DNA of 64,000 nucleotides from Nocardioides sp. GY 10113 (GTDB lineage: Bacteria; Actinomycetota; Actinomycetes; Propionibacteriales; Nocardioidaceae). The stretch covers positions 62,001 through 126,000 of the forward strand of contig NZ_STGK01000004.1 of the NCBI RefSeq assembly GCF_004919105.1. The letters run 5' to 3'. Below, one piece after another: positions 8,497 through 17,981 of the stretch (within the stretch, counting starts at the first letter, position 1; every line of letters starts with the position of its first letter). Both the position numbers and the translations under genes were made by a program. The notes under the pieces are model-generated. The model saw only the letters and a list, made by a program, of their open reading frames with translations. It did no database searches and was not told the DNA's origin.

Positions 8497-8862
8497 GGCT
8501 GCCGCGCCCCGTCGCCGGCGCTGGCGCGTGGGCGCTGGGGCGCCTCGGGTCGTGTGCCTCAGGCTGCACAACCGTCCCACCGCTGGGGGTTTCCCTGCGC
8601 GTTTGGGGGGTTGCAACCCTCCAAACGCGCAGGAACCACCGGTGAACCGGTGATTCCTGCGCAGACCGCTGCGGCGCGCACCACCCCACCCGCTCCCGCG
8701 TGTCTGCGCGATCCAGCCCCACGGACTTCTTAGGCTCCCAGCGGAGGCTGTCGGATCCGCACGCCCGCTCGGTCTCCCCGGCGACCGCGCGAGCGTTCGC
8801 CGGCTTCCCCGGAGCGTGCGATCGGATCCACCCCGGATCCGGCAAGGGTCTGCGAGGCACGG
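8497..8862. other. ndk-mreB intergenic region (366 bp)
   Basis: No gene is visible. The first half holds two overlapping long hairpins (8594-8662, listed separately). The second half contains a possible -10 box TAGGCT (8731-8736) and a repeat of GGATCC around 8823-8840. Promoter(s) for the mre-mrd-rod operon most likely lie here. Confidence 0.5.
8594..8662. repeat. Two overlapping, mutually exclusive long hairpins
   Basis: Hairpin 1: 13-bp arms at 8594-8606 and 8621-8633, with the 12-bp palindrome GGGTTGCAACCC between them, giving a 40-bp near-perfect palindrome (one mismatch). Hairpin 2: arms at 8627-8643 and 8646-8662 (17 bp, one mismatch, 2-nt loop). The two share GCGCAGG at 8627-8633, so only one can form at a time. 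Without a U-tract they are unlike standard terminators; they may be a REP-like repeat or a switch. Confidence 0.6.
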
Positions 8863-9894
8863 GTGAGGGCGAACTCCATCATCGGTCGGGACATGGCCGT
8901 CGACCTCGGCACGGCGAACACCCTGGTCTACGTACGCCGGCGCGGCATCCTGCTCGACGAGCCGAGCGTGGTCGCCATCAACGACGGCACCGGCGAGGTG
9001 ATCGCGGTCGGGCACGAGGCCAAGCAGATGCTGGGCCGCACCCCGGACAACATCACCGCGCTGCGACCGCTGCGCGACGGCGTGATCGCCGACTTCGAGG
9101 CGACCGAGCAGATGCTGCGCCAGTTCATCGCGCGCGTGCACCGGCGCCGCTACTTCGCCAAGCCGCGGATGGTGATCTGCGTGCCGAGCTCGATCACGCC
9201 GGTCGAGCAGCGCGCCGTCAAGGAGGCCGGCTACCAGGCCGGCGCGCGCCGCGTGTACGTGGTCGAGGAGCCGATGGCCGCCGCGATCGGCGCCGGTCTG
9301 CCCGTCCACCAGGCCACCGGCAACATGATCGTCGACGTCGGCGGCGGCACCACCGAGGTCGCGGTGATCTCCCTGGGCGGGATCGTCACCAGCCTGTCGA
9401 TCCGCACCGCCGGCGACACCCTGGACCACGCGATCGTGGCCTGGATGAAGAAGGAGCACGGGCTGATGCTCGGCGAGCGCACCGCCGAGCAGGTGAAGAT
9501 GACCCTCGGCTCAGCGTTCCCGCGGCCGGGTGAGCCCGAGGGCGAGATCCGCGGGCGGGACATGGTCAGCGGCCTGCCCCGCACCGTCACCGTGACCAGC
9601 GCCGACATCCGCCAGGCCCTCGACGAGCCGCTGCACGACATCGTCGACGCCGTGCGGGTCACCCTCGACCAGACCCCGCCCGAGCTCGCCGGCGACATCA
9701 TGGATCGCGGCATCGTGCTCACCGGCGGCGGCGCGCTGCTGCGCGGTCTGGACGAGCGGATCCGACATGAGACCGGGATGCCGGTGCACATCGCCGAGGA
9801 CCCCCTGATCTCGGTCGCGCTCGGCGCCGGCCGCTGCGTCGAGGAGTTCGAGGCGCTCCAGCAGGTTCTGGTCACCAACCCGCGACGGTTCTAG
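8863..9894 (+). CDS. mreB: Rod shape-determining actin homologue MreB
   Basis: A 343-residue MreB, the normal length. Actin-fold motifs are clear: the phosphate-1 loop VDLGTANT (13-20), the phosphate-2 loop DVGGGTTE (158-165), and an adenosine-binding VLTGGGALL near residue 288. MreB polymers under the inner membrane guide the elongation machinery. The GTG at 8863 is used; no better start lies nearby. It is first of mreB-mreC-mreD-mrdA-rodA, all on the same strand and nearly all overlapping, so these are one transcription unit. Presence of the set implies lateral-wall insertion of peptidoglycan, unlike mycobacteria, which lack MreB. Confidence 0.97.
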   Translation: MRANSIIGRDMAVDLGTANTLVYVRRRGILLDEPSVVAINDGTGEVIAVGHEAKQMLGRTPDNITALRPLRDGVIADFEATEQMLRQFIARVHRRRYFAKPRMVICVPSSITPVEQRAVKEAGYQAGARRVYVVEEPMAAAIGAGLPVHQATGNMIVDVGGGTTEVAVISLGGIVTSLSIRTAGDTLDHAIVAWMKKEHGLMLGERTAEQVKMTLGSAFPRPGEPEGEIRGRDMVSGLPRTVTVTSADIRQALDEPLHDIVDAVRVTLDQTPPELAGDIMDRGIVLTGGGALLRGLDERIRHETGMPVHIAEDPLISVALGAGRCVEEFEALQQVLVTNPRRF

Positions 9895-9902
9895 GCGACG
9901 CC

Positions 9903-10919
9903 ATGACCCTGGACACGATGCCCCCACGCCGGCCCGACCGGATCATCGACGGCACCGACGCCCCCGCCCCGCCGGGGTACGCCGACCGCCGTACCCCCGC
10001 CGGGCAGCAGCGCCGCCCGGGACGCGGGCTGCCCTCGCGCTCGCTGATGGCGACGCTGGTGCTGGCCTGCGCGACCCTGATGGTGGTGGACAGCGCCGGT
10101 GGCGACTCATCGCCGGTGGACCCGGTACGCCGCGTGGTCGGCGAGGTGATGGGGCCGGCCGAGGCCGCCGTCGCGACCGTGGTCGACCCGGTGGCGGACC
10201 TGACCGGCGGGATCCGCGCCAACAGCAGCCTCCGCGCCGACCTCGCCGACCTCGAGCGTCGCAACGCCGCGCTCGAGCAGCAGCTCGCCAAGGCCGGGTA
10301 CGACGACGCGCGGCTGGCCGAGCTCGACGGGCTGCGGGCGATGGCCGGCGACGCCGGCTACGCGCTGCTGCCCGCCCGCGTGGTCGCGGTCGGCTCCGCC
10401 CAGTCCTTCTCGCACACCGTGACCATCGACGCCGGCAGCTCCTCGGGCCTGCACCCCGACATGACCGTCGTGAACGCGGACGGCCTGGTCGGCCGGGTCA
10501 TCTCGGTCACCGCCCACACCGCCACCGTGCTGCTGATCGTCGACCGCGAGTCGACCGTCGGCGGCCGGGTCGGCGACAACTCCGAGCTGGGCTTCGTGCA
10601 CGGCACGGGGGCGTCGGGCGAGGACGGGATGCTCGACCTCGAGCTGCTGGACGAGGCGGTGCAGCCGCGCACCGGACAGGTCGTCCTCACCTGGGGCAGC
10701 GAGGGCGGGTCGCCCTACGTCGCCGGCGTGCCGATCGGCACCGTGACCAGGGTCTTCGAGTCCGTGCGGGAGACCAGCTATCGCGCGGTGCTGGCGCCGG
10801 TGGTCGACTTCACCTCCCTCGACCTGGTCGGCGTGGTGGTCCCCTCGGGCACCCAGGACCGGGTGATCGAGGCCGACGGCAGCTGGCGTGGCGGGTCCGA
10901 GAAGGGGAGCGACCGATGA
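9903..10919 (+). CDS. mreC: Rod shape-determining protein MreC
   Basis: A 338-residue bitopic membrane protein. After a proline- and arginine-rich cytoplasmic tail of about 45 residues there is one transmembrane segment (about 48-64), a coiled coil (about 105-130, LRADLADLERRNAALEQQL) and the two-barrel beta domain with GLVGRVISVTAHTATVLLIVD and GSPYVAGVPIGTV. MreC links MreB to PBP2 and RodA outside the membrane. It begins 8 bp after mreB and overlaps mreD by 4 bp (ATGA). Confidence 0.94.
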   Translation: MTLDTMPPRRPDRIIDGTDAPAPPGYADRRTPAGQQRRPGRGLPSRSLMATLVLACATLMVVDSAGGDSSPVDPVRRVVGEVMGPAEAAVATVVDPVADLTGGIRANSSLRADLADLERRNAALEQQLAKAGYDDARLAELDGLRAMAGDAGYALLPARVVAVGSAQSFSHTVTIDAGSSSGLHPDMTVVNADGLVGRVISVTAHTATVLLIVDRESTVGGRVGDNSELGFVHGTGASGEDGMLDLELLDEAVQPRTGQVVLTWGSEGGSPYVAGVPIGTVTRVFESVRETSYRAVLAPVVDFTSLDLVGVVVPSGTQDRVIEADGSWRGGSEKGSDR

Positions 10920-11512
10920 GGGGCCCGACCCGGCTGGCGGTCACCATGGTCGCGGTGGTGCTGGCCCTCATCCTCCAGGTCGCGGCGCTGCCCCGGTTCG
11001 GCTGGCCCGACGCGGGCATCGGCGTGGTCCCCGGGCTGGTGCTCCTGGTGGTGGTGGCCACCGCGCTCGCCCACGACACCCGGTTCGCCACGCTGGTCGG
11101 CTTCTGCGCCGGCCTGCTGCTCGACCTCGCGCCGCCCGCCGACCACGTGGCAGGGCGGTGGGCGCTGGCGCTGACGGTCGTCGGCTACGTCGTGGGGCGG
11201 CTCAGCCACGACTACCAGTCCGACCCGGCCTCGGCCGACCGTCGCCCGGGTCTGGGCGTGGTGCTCGCGGCGGCCGCCGGCGGCTCGTTCGTCGGCACCT
11301 CGGTCTTCGCGCTCAGCGGAGTCCTCCTCGGGGACGCGGGCGCCGGCTTCGGCGAGCTGCTGAGCACGGCGCTGCTCGCCACCGCGCTGGACACCCTCGC
11401 CGCGCTGGTGGTGGTCCCGGCGCTGTTCTGGGTCAACGCCCGGGTCTCCTCGCTCGGTGCCCCCGACGCCGGTCGGGTCTCACCCCGCACGGTGCGGCGG
11501 ACGGTGCTGTGA
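10916..11512 (+). CDS. mreD: Rod shape-determining membrane protein MreD
   Basis: A 198-residue integral membrane protein with about five hydrophobic segments and a short basic tail. The family has little motif conservation; the call rests on size, topology and its place between mreC and mrdA. CAGLLLDLAPPADHVAGRWAL matches the D/P-rich loop typical of MreD. It overlaps mreC by ATGA and mrdA by GTGA, indicating translational coupling. MreD is a structural partner of MreC in the elongasome. Confidence 0.92.
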   Translation: MRGPTRLAVTMVAVVLALILQVAALPRFGWPDAGIGVVPGLVLLVVVATALAHDTRFATLVGFCAGLLLDLAPPADHVAGRWALALTVVGYVVGRLSHDYQSDPASADRRPGLGVVLAAAAGGSFVGTSVFALSGVLLGDAGAGFGELLSTALLATALDTLAALVVVPALFWVNARVSSLGAPDAGRVSPRTVRRTVL

Positions 11513-13653
11513 CGTCGACGAAGAGCGCCCGCCCCCAGCCCGGCGGGACCCGCAGCCGACTCCGGCTCGTGGTGATCCAGGCGCTGGTCTTCTCGCTGCT
11601 CGCCACGCTGGGCGCGCGGCTGTACTACCTGCAGGTGATCTCGGGTGAGGACTACCAGGGGCAGGCGGCCTCGCAGTCCATCCGCGACATCGTGGTGCAG
11701 CCCCAGCGCGGCCTGATCGTCGACGACATGGGACGCCCGCTGGTCACCAACCGGCTCACCTACGTGACCTCGATCGACACCACGCTGCTCAACCGGTTCG
11801 AGAAGCGCGAGCGGCGTGCCCTGGTGCGCCGGGTGGCGCGGGTCCTGGACCTGCGCCCCGCGCGGATCGAGCGGGCCCTCGTGCTCTGCGGGACCGAGGG
11901 CGCCGTCGCCGGCCGCTGCTGGAACGGCTCGCCCTACCAGCCGGTGCCGATCGCCGAGAACATCAGCCAGGAGCAGGCGCTGCGGATCTCCGAGCAGCCC
12001 GAGGACTTCCCGGGCGTGCTGGTCGAGCAGCAGAGCGTGCGCGAGTACCCGTCGCCGTACGGGATCAACGCGGCGCACGTGCTCGGCTACCTGAGCCCGA
12101 TCACCGCCGACGAGCTCGACGCGGCGAAGGCCGCCGGGGACAGCTCGGTCAACGGCGCCTCGGTGGTGGGCCGCGCCGGCGTGGAGAAGACGTACGACGA
12201 CTGGCTGCGCGGGCAGCCCGGCTACCAGCAGGTCGCGGTCAACTCCAAGGGGCAGGTGCTCGGCGACGTCTCCGACATCGCGGCCCAGCCCGGCGACACG
12301 CTGGTCACCTCGATCGACGCCAAGGTGCAGAGCGTGGTGGAGAAGCAGCTGCACGAGATGATCTCCATCGCGCGGGCCACCCGCGACCCGGTGACCAAGC
12401 GCGACTTCGAGGCCGACTCCGGGGCGGCCGTGGTGATGGAGGTCGACACCGGCCGGATCGTGGCGATGGCCAGCCAGCCGACGTACGACCCCTCGGTCTG
12501 GGTCGGCGGGATCACCTCCCAGCAGCTGGCCGACCTCTACTCCGAGGCCGCCGGCACGCCGCTGCTGGCCCGCTCGTTCCAGGGACAGTTCGCCCCCGGG
12601 TCGACGTGGAAGCCGTTCATGACCGCCGGCGCGCTCTCCAACGGCTACGGCACCGACACCGTGCTGGGCTGCCCGTCGGCGGTGCGGATCGGCAACCGCG
12701 ACTTCCACAACCACGAGTCCGCGGCGTACGGCTCGGTGACCTTCGCCCGGGCGCTCGAGGTCTCCTGCAACACCTTCTTCTTCCAGATCGGGATGCGCTA
12801 CTGGGCGCAGCTCGGCTCCGACCCGACCGACGTGAACGCCAAGGACCCGCTGGTCGCGGAGGCCAAGGCGTTCGGGTTCGGCTCGCCGACCGGCGTCGAC
12901 CTGCCTGGCGAGGCGTCGGGCCGGATCGCGGACCGGAAGTGGAAGCGCGCGTACTACCGGTCCATGAAGGACTACTACTGCGGGATCTCGGCGAAGCCGC
13001 AGGACGCCGACACCAGCGACTTCGTCTACCGGTTCGCCCGGGAGTTCTGCCTCGAGGGCTACTACTACCGCCAGGGCGACGCCGCGAACTTCGCCATCGG
13101 CCAGGGCGACACCCTGGTGACGCCGCTCCAGCTCGCCCGCGGCTACGCCGCGATCGCCAACGGCGGCACGCTGTGGGAGCCGCGGATCGGCAAGGCGGTG
13201 GTCTCGCCCGCGGGCAAGGTGATCAAGCGGATCAAGCCGTCCAAGGCCGGCGAGCTGGACCTGCCCGCGGGGATGCTGGACTACATCGACGAGGCGCTCA
13301 AGGGCGTCAGCCGGCAGGGCACGATGTCCTGGAAGCTCGGTGGCTTCCCGCTGGACCAGGTCCAGATCCGCGCCAAGACCGGCTCCGCGGAGGTCTACGG
13401 CAAGCAGTCGACGGGCTGGGTGGCCTCCTACACCGACGACTACGTCGTGGTGATGATGATCAGCCAGGGCGGCACGGGATCCGGATCCACCGGTGACGGC
13501 GTCCGGGCGATCTGGGAGGCCCTGTACGGCGTCGACGGCGACCAGGTGGACCCCTCGAACGCCCTGATCCCCGGCACCACCCCGCCCGCGGCGCTGCCCG
13601 AGTTCGGCCGCGACGGATCGATCCTGCCGCCCGCCCGGGAGGAGAAGGAATGA
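11509..13653 (+). CDS. mrdA: Peptidoglycan D,D-transpeptidase PBP2 (elongasome)
   Basis: A 714-residue class B penicillin-binding protein that cross-links lateral-wall peptidoglycan. One N-terminal transmembrane segment (about residues 20-42) anchors it. The dimerisation domain has QRGLIVDDMGRPLVTN. Catalytic motifs are complete: S365-T-W-K368, S419-C-N421 and K623-T-G625. An insert around 475-520 contains two cysteines (DYYCGIS and REFCLEGYY). The GTG start overlaps mreD by 4 bp; the longer in-frame extension runs through mreD and is rejected. It ends overlapping rodA by ATGA, which fits the obligate PBP2-RodA pair. Confidence 0.96.
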   Translation: MTSTKSARPQPGGTRSRLRLVVIQALVFSLLATLGARLYYLQVISGEDYQGQAASQSIRDIVVQPQRGLIVDDMGRPLVTNRLTYVTSIDTTLLNRFEKRERRALVRRVARVLDLRPARIERALVLCGTEGAVAGRCWNGSPYQPVPIAENISQEQALRISEQPEDFPGVLVEQQSVREYPSPYGINAAHVLGYLSPITADELDAAKAAGDSSVNGASVVGRAGVEKTYDDWLRGQPGYQQVAVNSKGQVLGDVSDIAAQPGDTLVTSIDAKVQSVVEKQLHEMISIARATRDPVTKRDFEADSGAAVVMEVDTGRIVAMASQPTYDPSVWVGGITSQQLADLYSEAAGTPLLARSFQGQFAPGSTWKPFMTAGALSNGYGTDTVLGCPSAVRIGNRDFHNHESAAYGSVTFARALEVSCNTFFFQIGMRYWAQLGSDPTDVNAKDPLVAEAKAFGFGSPTGVDLPGEASGRIADRKWKRAYYRSMKDYYCGISAKPQDADTSDFVYRFAREFCLEGYYYRQGDAANFAIGQGDTLVTPLQLARGYAAIANGGTLWEPRIGKAVVSPAGKVIKRIKPSKAGELDLPAGMLDYIDEALKGVSRQGTMSWKLGGFPLDQVQIRAKTGSAEVYGKQSTGWVASYTDDYVVVMMISQGGTGSGSTGDGVRAIWEALYGVDGDQVDPSNALIPGTTPPAALPEFGRDGSILPPAREEKE

Positions 13654-14864
13654 ACCAGCGCCACGTCCCGATCCGGCGCAGCGCCGACTCCCGTCGAGTC
13701 GCGCTCCGCCGGTGGGCCGACCTGGACTGGATCCTGCTCGGTGCCGTCACGCTGCTCGGCGTGCTGGGCTGCCTGCTGGTCTGGTCGGCGACCGTCAACC
13801 GCGACGACCTCACCGGCGGCGACCCGAAGGCGTTCCTGGCCAAGCAGCTGGTCAACCTCGGCATCGGCCTGGTGCTGATGTCCGTCGTCACCGCCACCGA
13901 CCACCGCTGGGTGCGGATCCTGGCGCCGGTCGCCTACCTGCTGGCGGTCCTCGGGCTGGTCCTGGTCCTGGTCGCCGGTACGACGGTGAACGGGTCCCGC
14001 TCCTGGCTGATGGTCGGGGGCCTGTCGTTGCAGCCCTCGGAGCTGGCCAAGCTGGCCGTCGTGGTCGGCATGGCACTGGTCGTCGCCGAGCGGCACGAGG
14101 GCCGCTGGCGCGAGCGGGTCGGCACCGTCGACGTGCTGCTGATGCTGGCGGTGGCCGCGGTGCCCGCGGGCCTGATCCTGGCCCAGCCCGACCTGGGCAC
14201 GATGCTGGTGCTCAGCGCCACGGTGTTCGGCGTGGTCGCCGCCTCCGGGGCGCACCGCGGGTGGCTGCTCGGACTGGCCGGCGGCGGCGTCGCGGTCGCC
14301 ACGTTCGCGGTCGTCAGCGGCTTCCTCGAGGAGTACCAGATCGACCGGTTCCTGGCGTTCACCAACCCCGACCTCGACCCCAAGGGCGCGGGGTACAACG
14401 TCGAGCAGGCGCGGATCGCCGTCGGCAACGGCGGGATCTTCGGCCAGGGCCTCTTCGAGGGTTCGCAGACCCGGGCCGGGTTCGTCCCCGAGCAGCACAC
14501 CGACTTCGTGTTCACCGTCGCCGGCGAGGAGCTCGGCCTGGTCGGGGCCGCGCTGATCGTGGCGCTGCTCGGCATCGTGCTGTGGCGGGCCCTGCGGATC
14601 GCGGCGCGCACCGACGACGCCTTCGGTCGGATCGCCGCCGCCGGCATCGCCTGCTGGTTCGGCTTCCAGGCGTTCCAGAACATCGGCATGTGCCTGGGCA
14701 TCATGCCGGTCACCGGCGTGCCGCTGCCGTTCGTCTCCTACGGCGGCTCCTCGATGTTCGCCGGCATGCTGGCGATCGGTCTGCTGGAGAACATCCACCT
14801 GCGCACGCTCTCCTCGCCCGCCGCCCGCCTGAAGCCCGCCACGCGGGTCCTGGTCCGCGCGTAG
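13650..14864 (+). CDS. rodA: SEDS peptidoglycan glycosyltransferase RodA
   Basis: A 404-residue polytopic protein of the SEDS family with about ten transmembrane segments. It polymerises lipid II into glycan strands with PBP2. Family motifs include GSRSWLMVGGLSLQPSELAK, the extracellular loop with PDLDPKGAGYNVEQARIAVG, EQHTDFVFTVAGEELG and the C-terminal GVPLPFVSYGGSSMFA. It is called RodA rather than FtsW because it directly follows mrdA in the mre operon. It overlaps mrdA by 4 bp. Confidence 0.96.
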   Translation: MNQRHVPIRRSADSRRVALRRWADLDWILLGAVTLLGVLGCLLVWSATVNRDDLTGGDPKAFLAKQLVNLGIGLVLMSVVTATDHRWVRILAPVAYLLAVLGLVLVLVAGTTVNGSRSWLMVGGLSLQPSELAKLAVVVGMALVVAERHEGRWRERVGTVDVLLMLAVAAVPAGLILAQPDLGTMLVLSATVFGVVAASGAHRGWLLGLAGGGVAVATFAVVSGFLEEYQIDRFLAFTNPDLDPKGAGYNVEQARIAVGNGGIFGQGLFEGSQTRAGFVPEQHTDFVFTVAGEELGLVGAALIVALLGIVLWRALRIAARTDDAFGRIAAAGIACWFGFQAFQNIGMCLGIMPVTGVPLPFVSYGGSSMFAGMLAIGLLENIHLRTLSSPAARLKPATRVLVRA

Positions 14865-14895
14865 GCGCCTGCCGCGGCTCTGCGATGATCTGCGC

Positions 14896-15465
14896 GTGCT
14901 GATCGTCCGCCGGGTGCCGCGCTGCGCCGCCCGCGGTGCCGCACCCGTCGGCGCGGGCCTCGCCGCGGCCGAGACGGTGACCGCGTTCACCGTGGCGCAC
15001 CGCGCCGCCGGCGGGGTGCTGCCCGGCGTCGAGGCGCTGCTCGCGGTGGCCCTGCTCGTGTACGGCGCCGGCCTGCTCGTCCTCGGACGGCGCGCCCGGC
15101 TGCGGTCGGTCCTCCCGGGGATGGTCGTGGCTCAGCTCGCGGTGCACGCCGCGACGATCGCGCTGTCGCCGGCCTCGCCCCGCGGGCACGCGCACCACGA
15201 GGTAGCGACCGGTGGGGTGGCCGGCCTCACCGGGCCGATGGTGGCCGCCCACCTGGCGGCCGCCCTGGTCACCGCGCTGGCCTGGTCCCTGCGCCGCCGC
15301 GCGGTCGAGGTCCTCGTCGCCTGGTCGGCCCCGGGGGCGCTGCCCGCGCCGCTGCGTTGTGGCGCGGCCCGGATGCCGGTCCCGCTGCGGGTCTGGTCGG
15401 CCTGGCGCCGCGGTGCCGCAGCCACCCGCGGGCCACCGACGCTGCCCGCGCGCCTCCCCGCCTGA
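14896..15465 (+). CDS. Small hydrophobic membrane protein, unknown function
   Basis: A 189-residue protein I do not recognise. It has four hydrophobic segments (about 16-35, 43-60, 68-88 and 110-130) and a basic, proline-rich tail. A loop between the third and fourth segments contains GHAHHEV, a histidine cluster that could bind metal. It starts at GTG 14896; GATGAT at 14884-14889 could be a -10 box for a leaderless message. It precedes the ycnI-like gene by 82 bp on the same strand, so a copper-related role is plausible but only inferred. Confidence 0.6.
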   Translation: MLIVRRVPRCAARGAAPVGAGLAAAETVTAFTVAHRAAGGVLPGVEALLAVALLVYGAGLLVLGRRARLRSVLPGMVVAQLAVHAATIALSPASPRGHAHHEVATGGVAGLTGPMVAAHLAAALVTALAWSLRRRAVEVLVAWSAPGALPAPLRCGAARMPVPLRVWSAWRRGAAATRGPPTLPARLPA

Positions 15466-15547
15466 TCGCCGATCGGGCGGGGCCTCGGCGCGACGCCGCT
15501 CCCGAACCCGATCAAGCTCGGACCCGCTCGGGTCCCGAAAGGCACAC

Positions 15548-16294
15548 ATGTCCCTCCGTCGTACCCTCCTGCCGCTCGGCGCCGCCGCGACCGCCAGCGG
15601 CCTGCTCGCGCTCGGCCTCGCCGCGCCCGCCTCCGCGCACGTCGGCATCACCCCGAACACCACCGCCGCCGGCGCCTACGCCGTGCTCACCGTCAGCGTC
15701 CCGCACGGGTGCGACGGTGCGGCCACCACCACGGTGACCATCGCGATGCCCGAGGAGATCCCCTCGGTCACCCCTACCCGCAACGGCCTCTACGCCGTGG
15801 AGAAGGTGGTCGAGAAGCTCGACGAGCCGATCACCGACGCCCACGGCACCACGCTGACCGAGCGGGTCTCCGAGGTCGTCTACACCGCGAAGTCCCCGCT
15901 GCCCGAGGGCTACCGGGACACCTTCGAGCTCTCGGTCAAGCTGCCCGACACCGAGGGGGAGACCCTCGTCTTCCCGACCATCCAGACCTGCGTGAAGGGC
16001 GAGACCGCCTGGACCGAGGTCGCCGCCGAGGGGCAGGACGCCGAGGAGCTCGCGCACCCGGCGCCGACCCTGACGCTGACCGAGGGCACCGGCGACGGCC
16101 ACGGCCACGGAGACGCCGAGACCGACGAGCACGCCGACGAGGACGCCGAGGCGTCCGGCAGCGACTCCGACGGCGACTCCGACGGCGACTCCGATGGTGG
16201 CTCCGACGGGCTGGCCGTCGCCGGTCTGGTGGCCGGCGTCCTCGGCCTGGTCGCCGGCGGTGCCGCCCTGGCCCGCAGCGGCCGGAAGGGCTGA
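15548..16294 (+). CDS. YcnI-like copper-associated protein (DUF1775)
   Basis: A 248-residue exported protein. The signal peptide ends PASA and the next residue is His, the usual arrangement in YcnI proteins, where the mature N-terminal histidine binds Cu(II). The DUF1775 domain spans about 32-170 with VGITPNTTAAGAYAVL, VPHGCDGAATTT and FPTIQTCVKGETAW. After it comes an acidic, His-containing linker (GHGHGDAETDEH then SDGDSDGDSDG) and one C-terminal transmembrane helix, so the protein sits on the outer membrane face. It lies 7 bp before a copC-copD fusion, as YcnI commonly does. The role is inferred as copper binding or delivery at the surface. Confidence 0.9.
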   Translation: MSLRRTLLPLGAAATASGLLALGLAAPASAHVGITPNTTAAGAYAVLTVSVPHGCDGAATTTVTIAMPEEIPSVTPTRNGLYAVEKVVEKLDEPITDAHGTTLTERVSEVVYTAKSPLPEGYRDTFELSVKLPDTEGETLVFPTIQTCVKGETAWTEVAAEGQDAEELAHPAPTLTLTEGTGDGHGHGDAETDEHADEDAEASGSDSDGDSDGDSDGGSDGLAVAGLVAGVLGLVAGGAALARSGRKG

Positions 16295-16301
16295 GCGCCC
16301 G

Positions 16302-17966
16302 ATGCGCAGGCTGACGCTGGCGCTCGCCGTACTGGTCGCCCTGGTCGGGGTGGCCGGGACGGCGGCGCCGGCGTCGGCCCACGCCAGCCTGGTCGCCACC
16401 GACCCGGCCGACGGCGCGGTCCTCGCCCAGGCACCGGAACGGGCGACCCTGACCTTCGACGAGCCGGTCTCGACGATCTCCGACGGGGTCGCGCTCTACG
16501 ACGCCGCCGGCGAGCCGCTCGAGGTCGAGGCCGCCGCCCGCGACGAGGTGGTCACCGCCGACCTGCCCGCGGGGCTGGCCGACGGCAGCTACGTGCTGAC
16601 CTGGCGGGTGGTCTCCGACGACGGACACCCCGTCGCCGGCTCGCTGACGTTCAGCGTCGGCGCCCCCAGCGCGCGGATCCAGGCGCCGCGCTCCGCCGCC
16701 GACGGCGCGGAGGGGCCGCTCCAGGTGGTGGTCGCGGTCGTGGCCGCGCTGAACTACCTCGGCCTGTTCGTGGTCGGCGGCCTGTGGCTCTTCCTGGGGT
16801 GGACGACGCGCGGTGTCCGGCTGCACGAGCGGGCCCGGCGGCGCGCCGTACTGCTGCTGCGGCTGGCCGCTGCGCTCGCCGTCGCGGCGGCACTGCTCGC
16901 GGTACCGCTCGCCGGCGCCTACCGCCAGGGCCTCGGCCTGGCGGGGATCGTCGATCCGGCGGCCTGGGAGCTCTCGCTGGTCCGTGACGACCTGGTGGTC
17001 GCCGTCCTCCAGGCCCTCGGGCTGGGGGCGGCCGTGCTCGCGAGCCGACAGAAGCCCGCAGCAGGCTCGGCGGGCCGGCGGCGGCCGGCGCTCGTGGTCG
17101 ACCTGCTGGTGCTGCTCGCGGTCGCCTCGCCGGCGCTGGTCGGCCACACCCGGGCCTACGAGCCGCCGACGCTGCTGCTGATCACCGATGCCCTGCACCT
17201 CCTCGTCGGCGCCGTCTGGCTCGGCGGCCTGGTGGGGCTGGTGGTCGTGCTGCCGTCGATGTCCGGCCGTCCCCGTGACGCCGGCACCGTGCTCACCCGC
17301 TTCTCCACGCTGGCCGCCGACGTGTTGGCCGCGCTCGTCGGCTCCGGCGCCCTGCTGGCGTGGGGGATCCTGGGCTCCTGGGGCGCGCTGGTCGACACCG
17401 CGTACGGGCGGCTGCTCCTGGTGAAGGTCGCCGTGGTCGCCGTGGTCGCCGCGATCGCCGGCTGGAACCGCTTCGTGCTGCTGCCGCGACTCTCCGACGG
17501 CGGGCACGACCAGCGGCGTCGCGCCGCCGGCACGGTACACCGCGTCGTCGCCGTCGAGGCGTCCCTTCTCGTGGTGGTCCTCGGCGTCACCGGCTTCCTG
17601 GTCGACCGGGTGCCCGGTGAGGCGGTGGCGCCGCCGGTGCGGGCCGCGAGCGCGGCCGGGGCGACGGCGGTGGCGGGGGACTACCGGGTCCTCGCCCAGG
17701 CCGACGCCGTCGGCGGCAACCGCCGCCGGCTGACCATCCAGGTCCAGGACGAGACCGGCGAGCCGGTCGACCTCTACCGCGCCCCGACCCTGGCCGTGTC
17801 GTCGGAGGAGGTGGACCTCGGCGAGGTGCCGCTGACCCCGACCGGCGCCGGCACCTACGCCGCCGACGTGGTGCTTCCGCACCTGGGCGCCTGGGAGCTC
17901 TCCGTCGGCATCCGTGTGGACCGGTTCACCAACCCCGTGGCCACCCTGGACCTCACCGTCGACTGA
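16302..17966 (+). CDS. CopC-CopD fusion protein, copper handling
   Basis: A 554-residue fusion. The signal peptide ends ASA and is followed by the mature His of a CopC domain (about 27-125): HASLVATDPADGAVL and SDDGHPVAG supply the His/Asp/His copper site known for this family. A CopD domain follows with about eight transmembrane segments, including DALHLLVGAVWLGGL and WNRFVLLPRL. The last 120 residues form an extracellular beta domain resembling YtkA-like domains. It probably binds copper outside and moves it through the membrane. The ATG at 16302, just after the ycnI-like stop, is chosen over an in-frame extension lying inside that gene. Confidence 0.92.
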   Translation: MRRLTLALAVLVALVGVAGTAAPASAHASLVATDPADGAVLAQAPERATLTFDEPVSTISDGVALYDAAGEPLEVEAAARDEVVTADLPAGLADGSYVLTWRVVSDDGHPVAGSLTFSVGAPSARIQAPRSAADGAEGPLQVVVAVVAALNYLGLFVVGGLWLFLGWTTRGVRLHERARRRAVLLLRLAAALAVAAALLAVPLAGAYRQGLGLAGIVDPAAWELSLVRDDLVVAVLQALGLGAAVLASRQKPAAGSAGRRRPALVVDLLVLLAVASPALVGHTRAYEPPTLLLITDALHLLVGAVWLGGLVGLVVVLPSMSGRPRDAGTVLTRFSTLAADVLAALVGSGALLAWGILGSWGALVDTAYGRLLLVKVAVVAVVAAIAGWNRFVLLPRLSDGGHDQRRRAAGTVHRVVAVEASLLVVVLGVTGFLVDRVPGEAVAPPVRAASAAGATAVAGDYRVLAQADAVGGNRRRLTIQVQDETGEPVDLYRAPTLAVSSEEVDLGEVPLTPTGAGTYAADVVLPHLGAWELSVGIRVDRFTNPVATLDLTVD

Positions 17967-17981
17967 CCGCCCCCACCTCGC

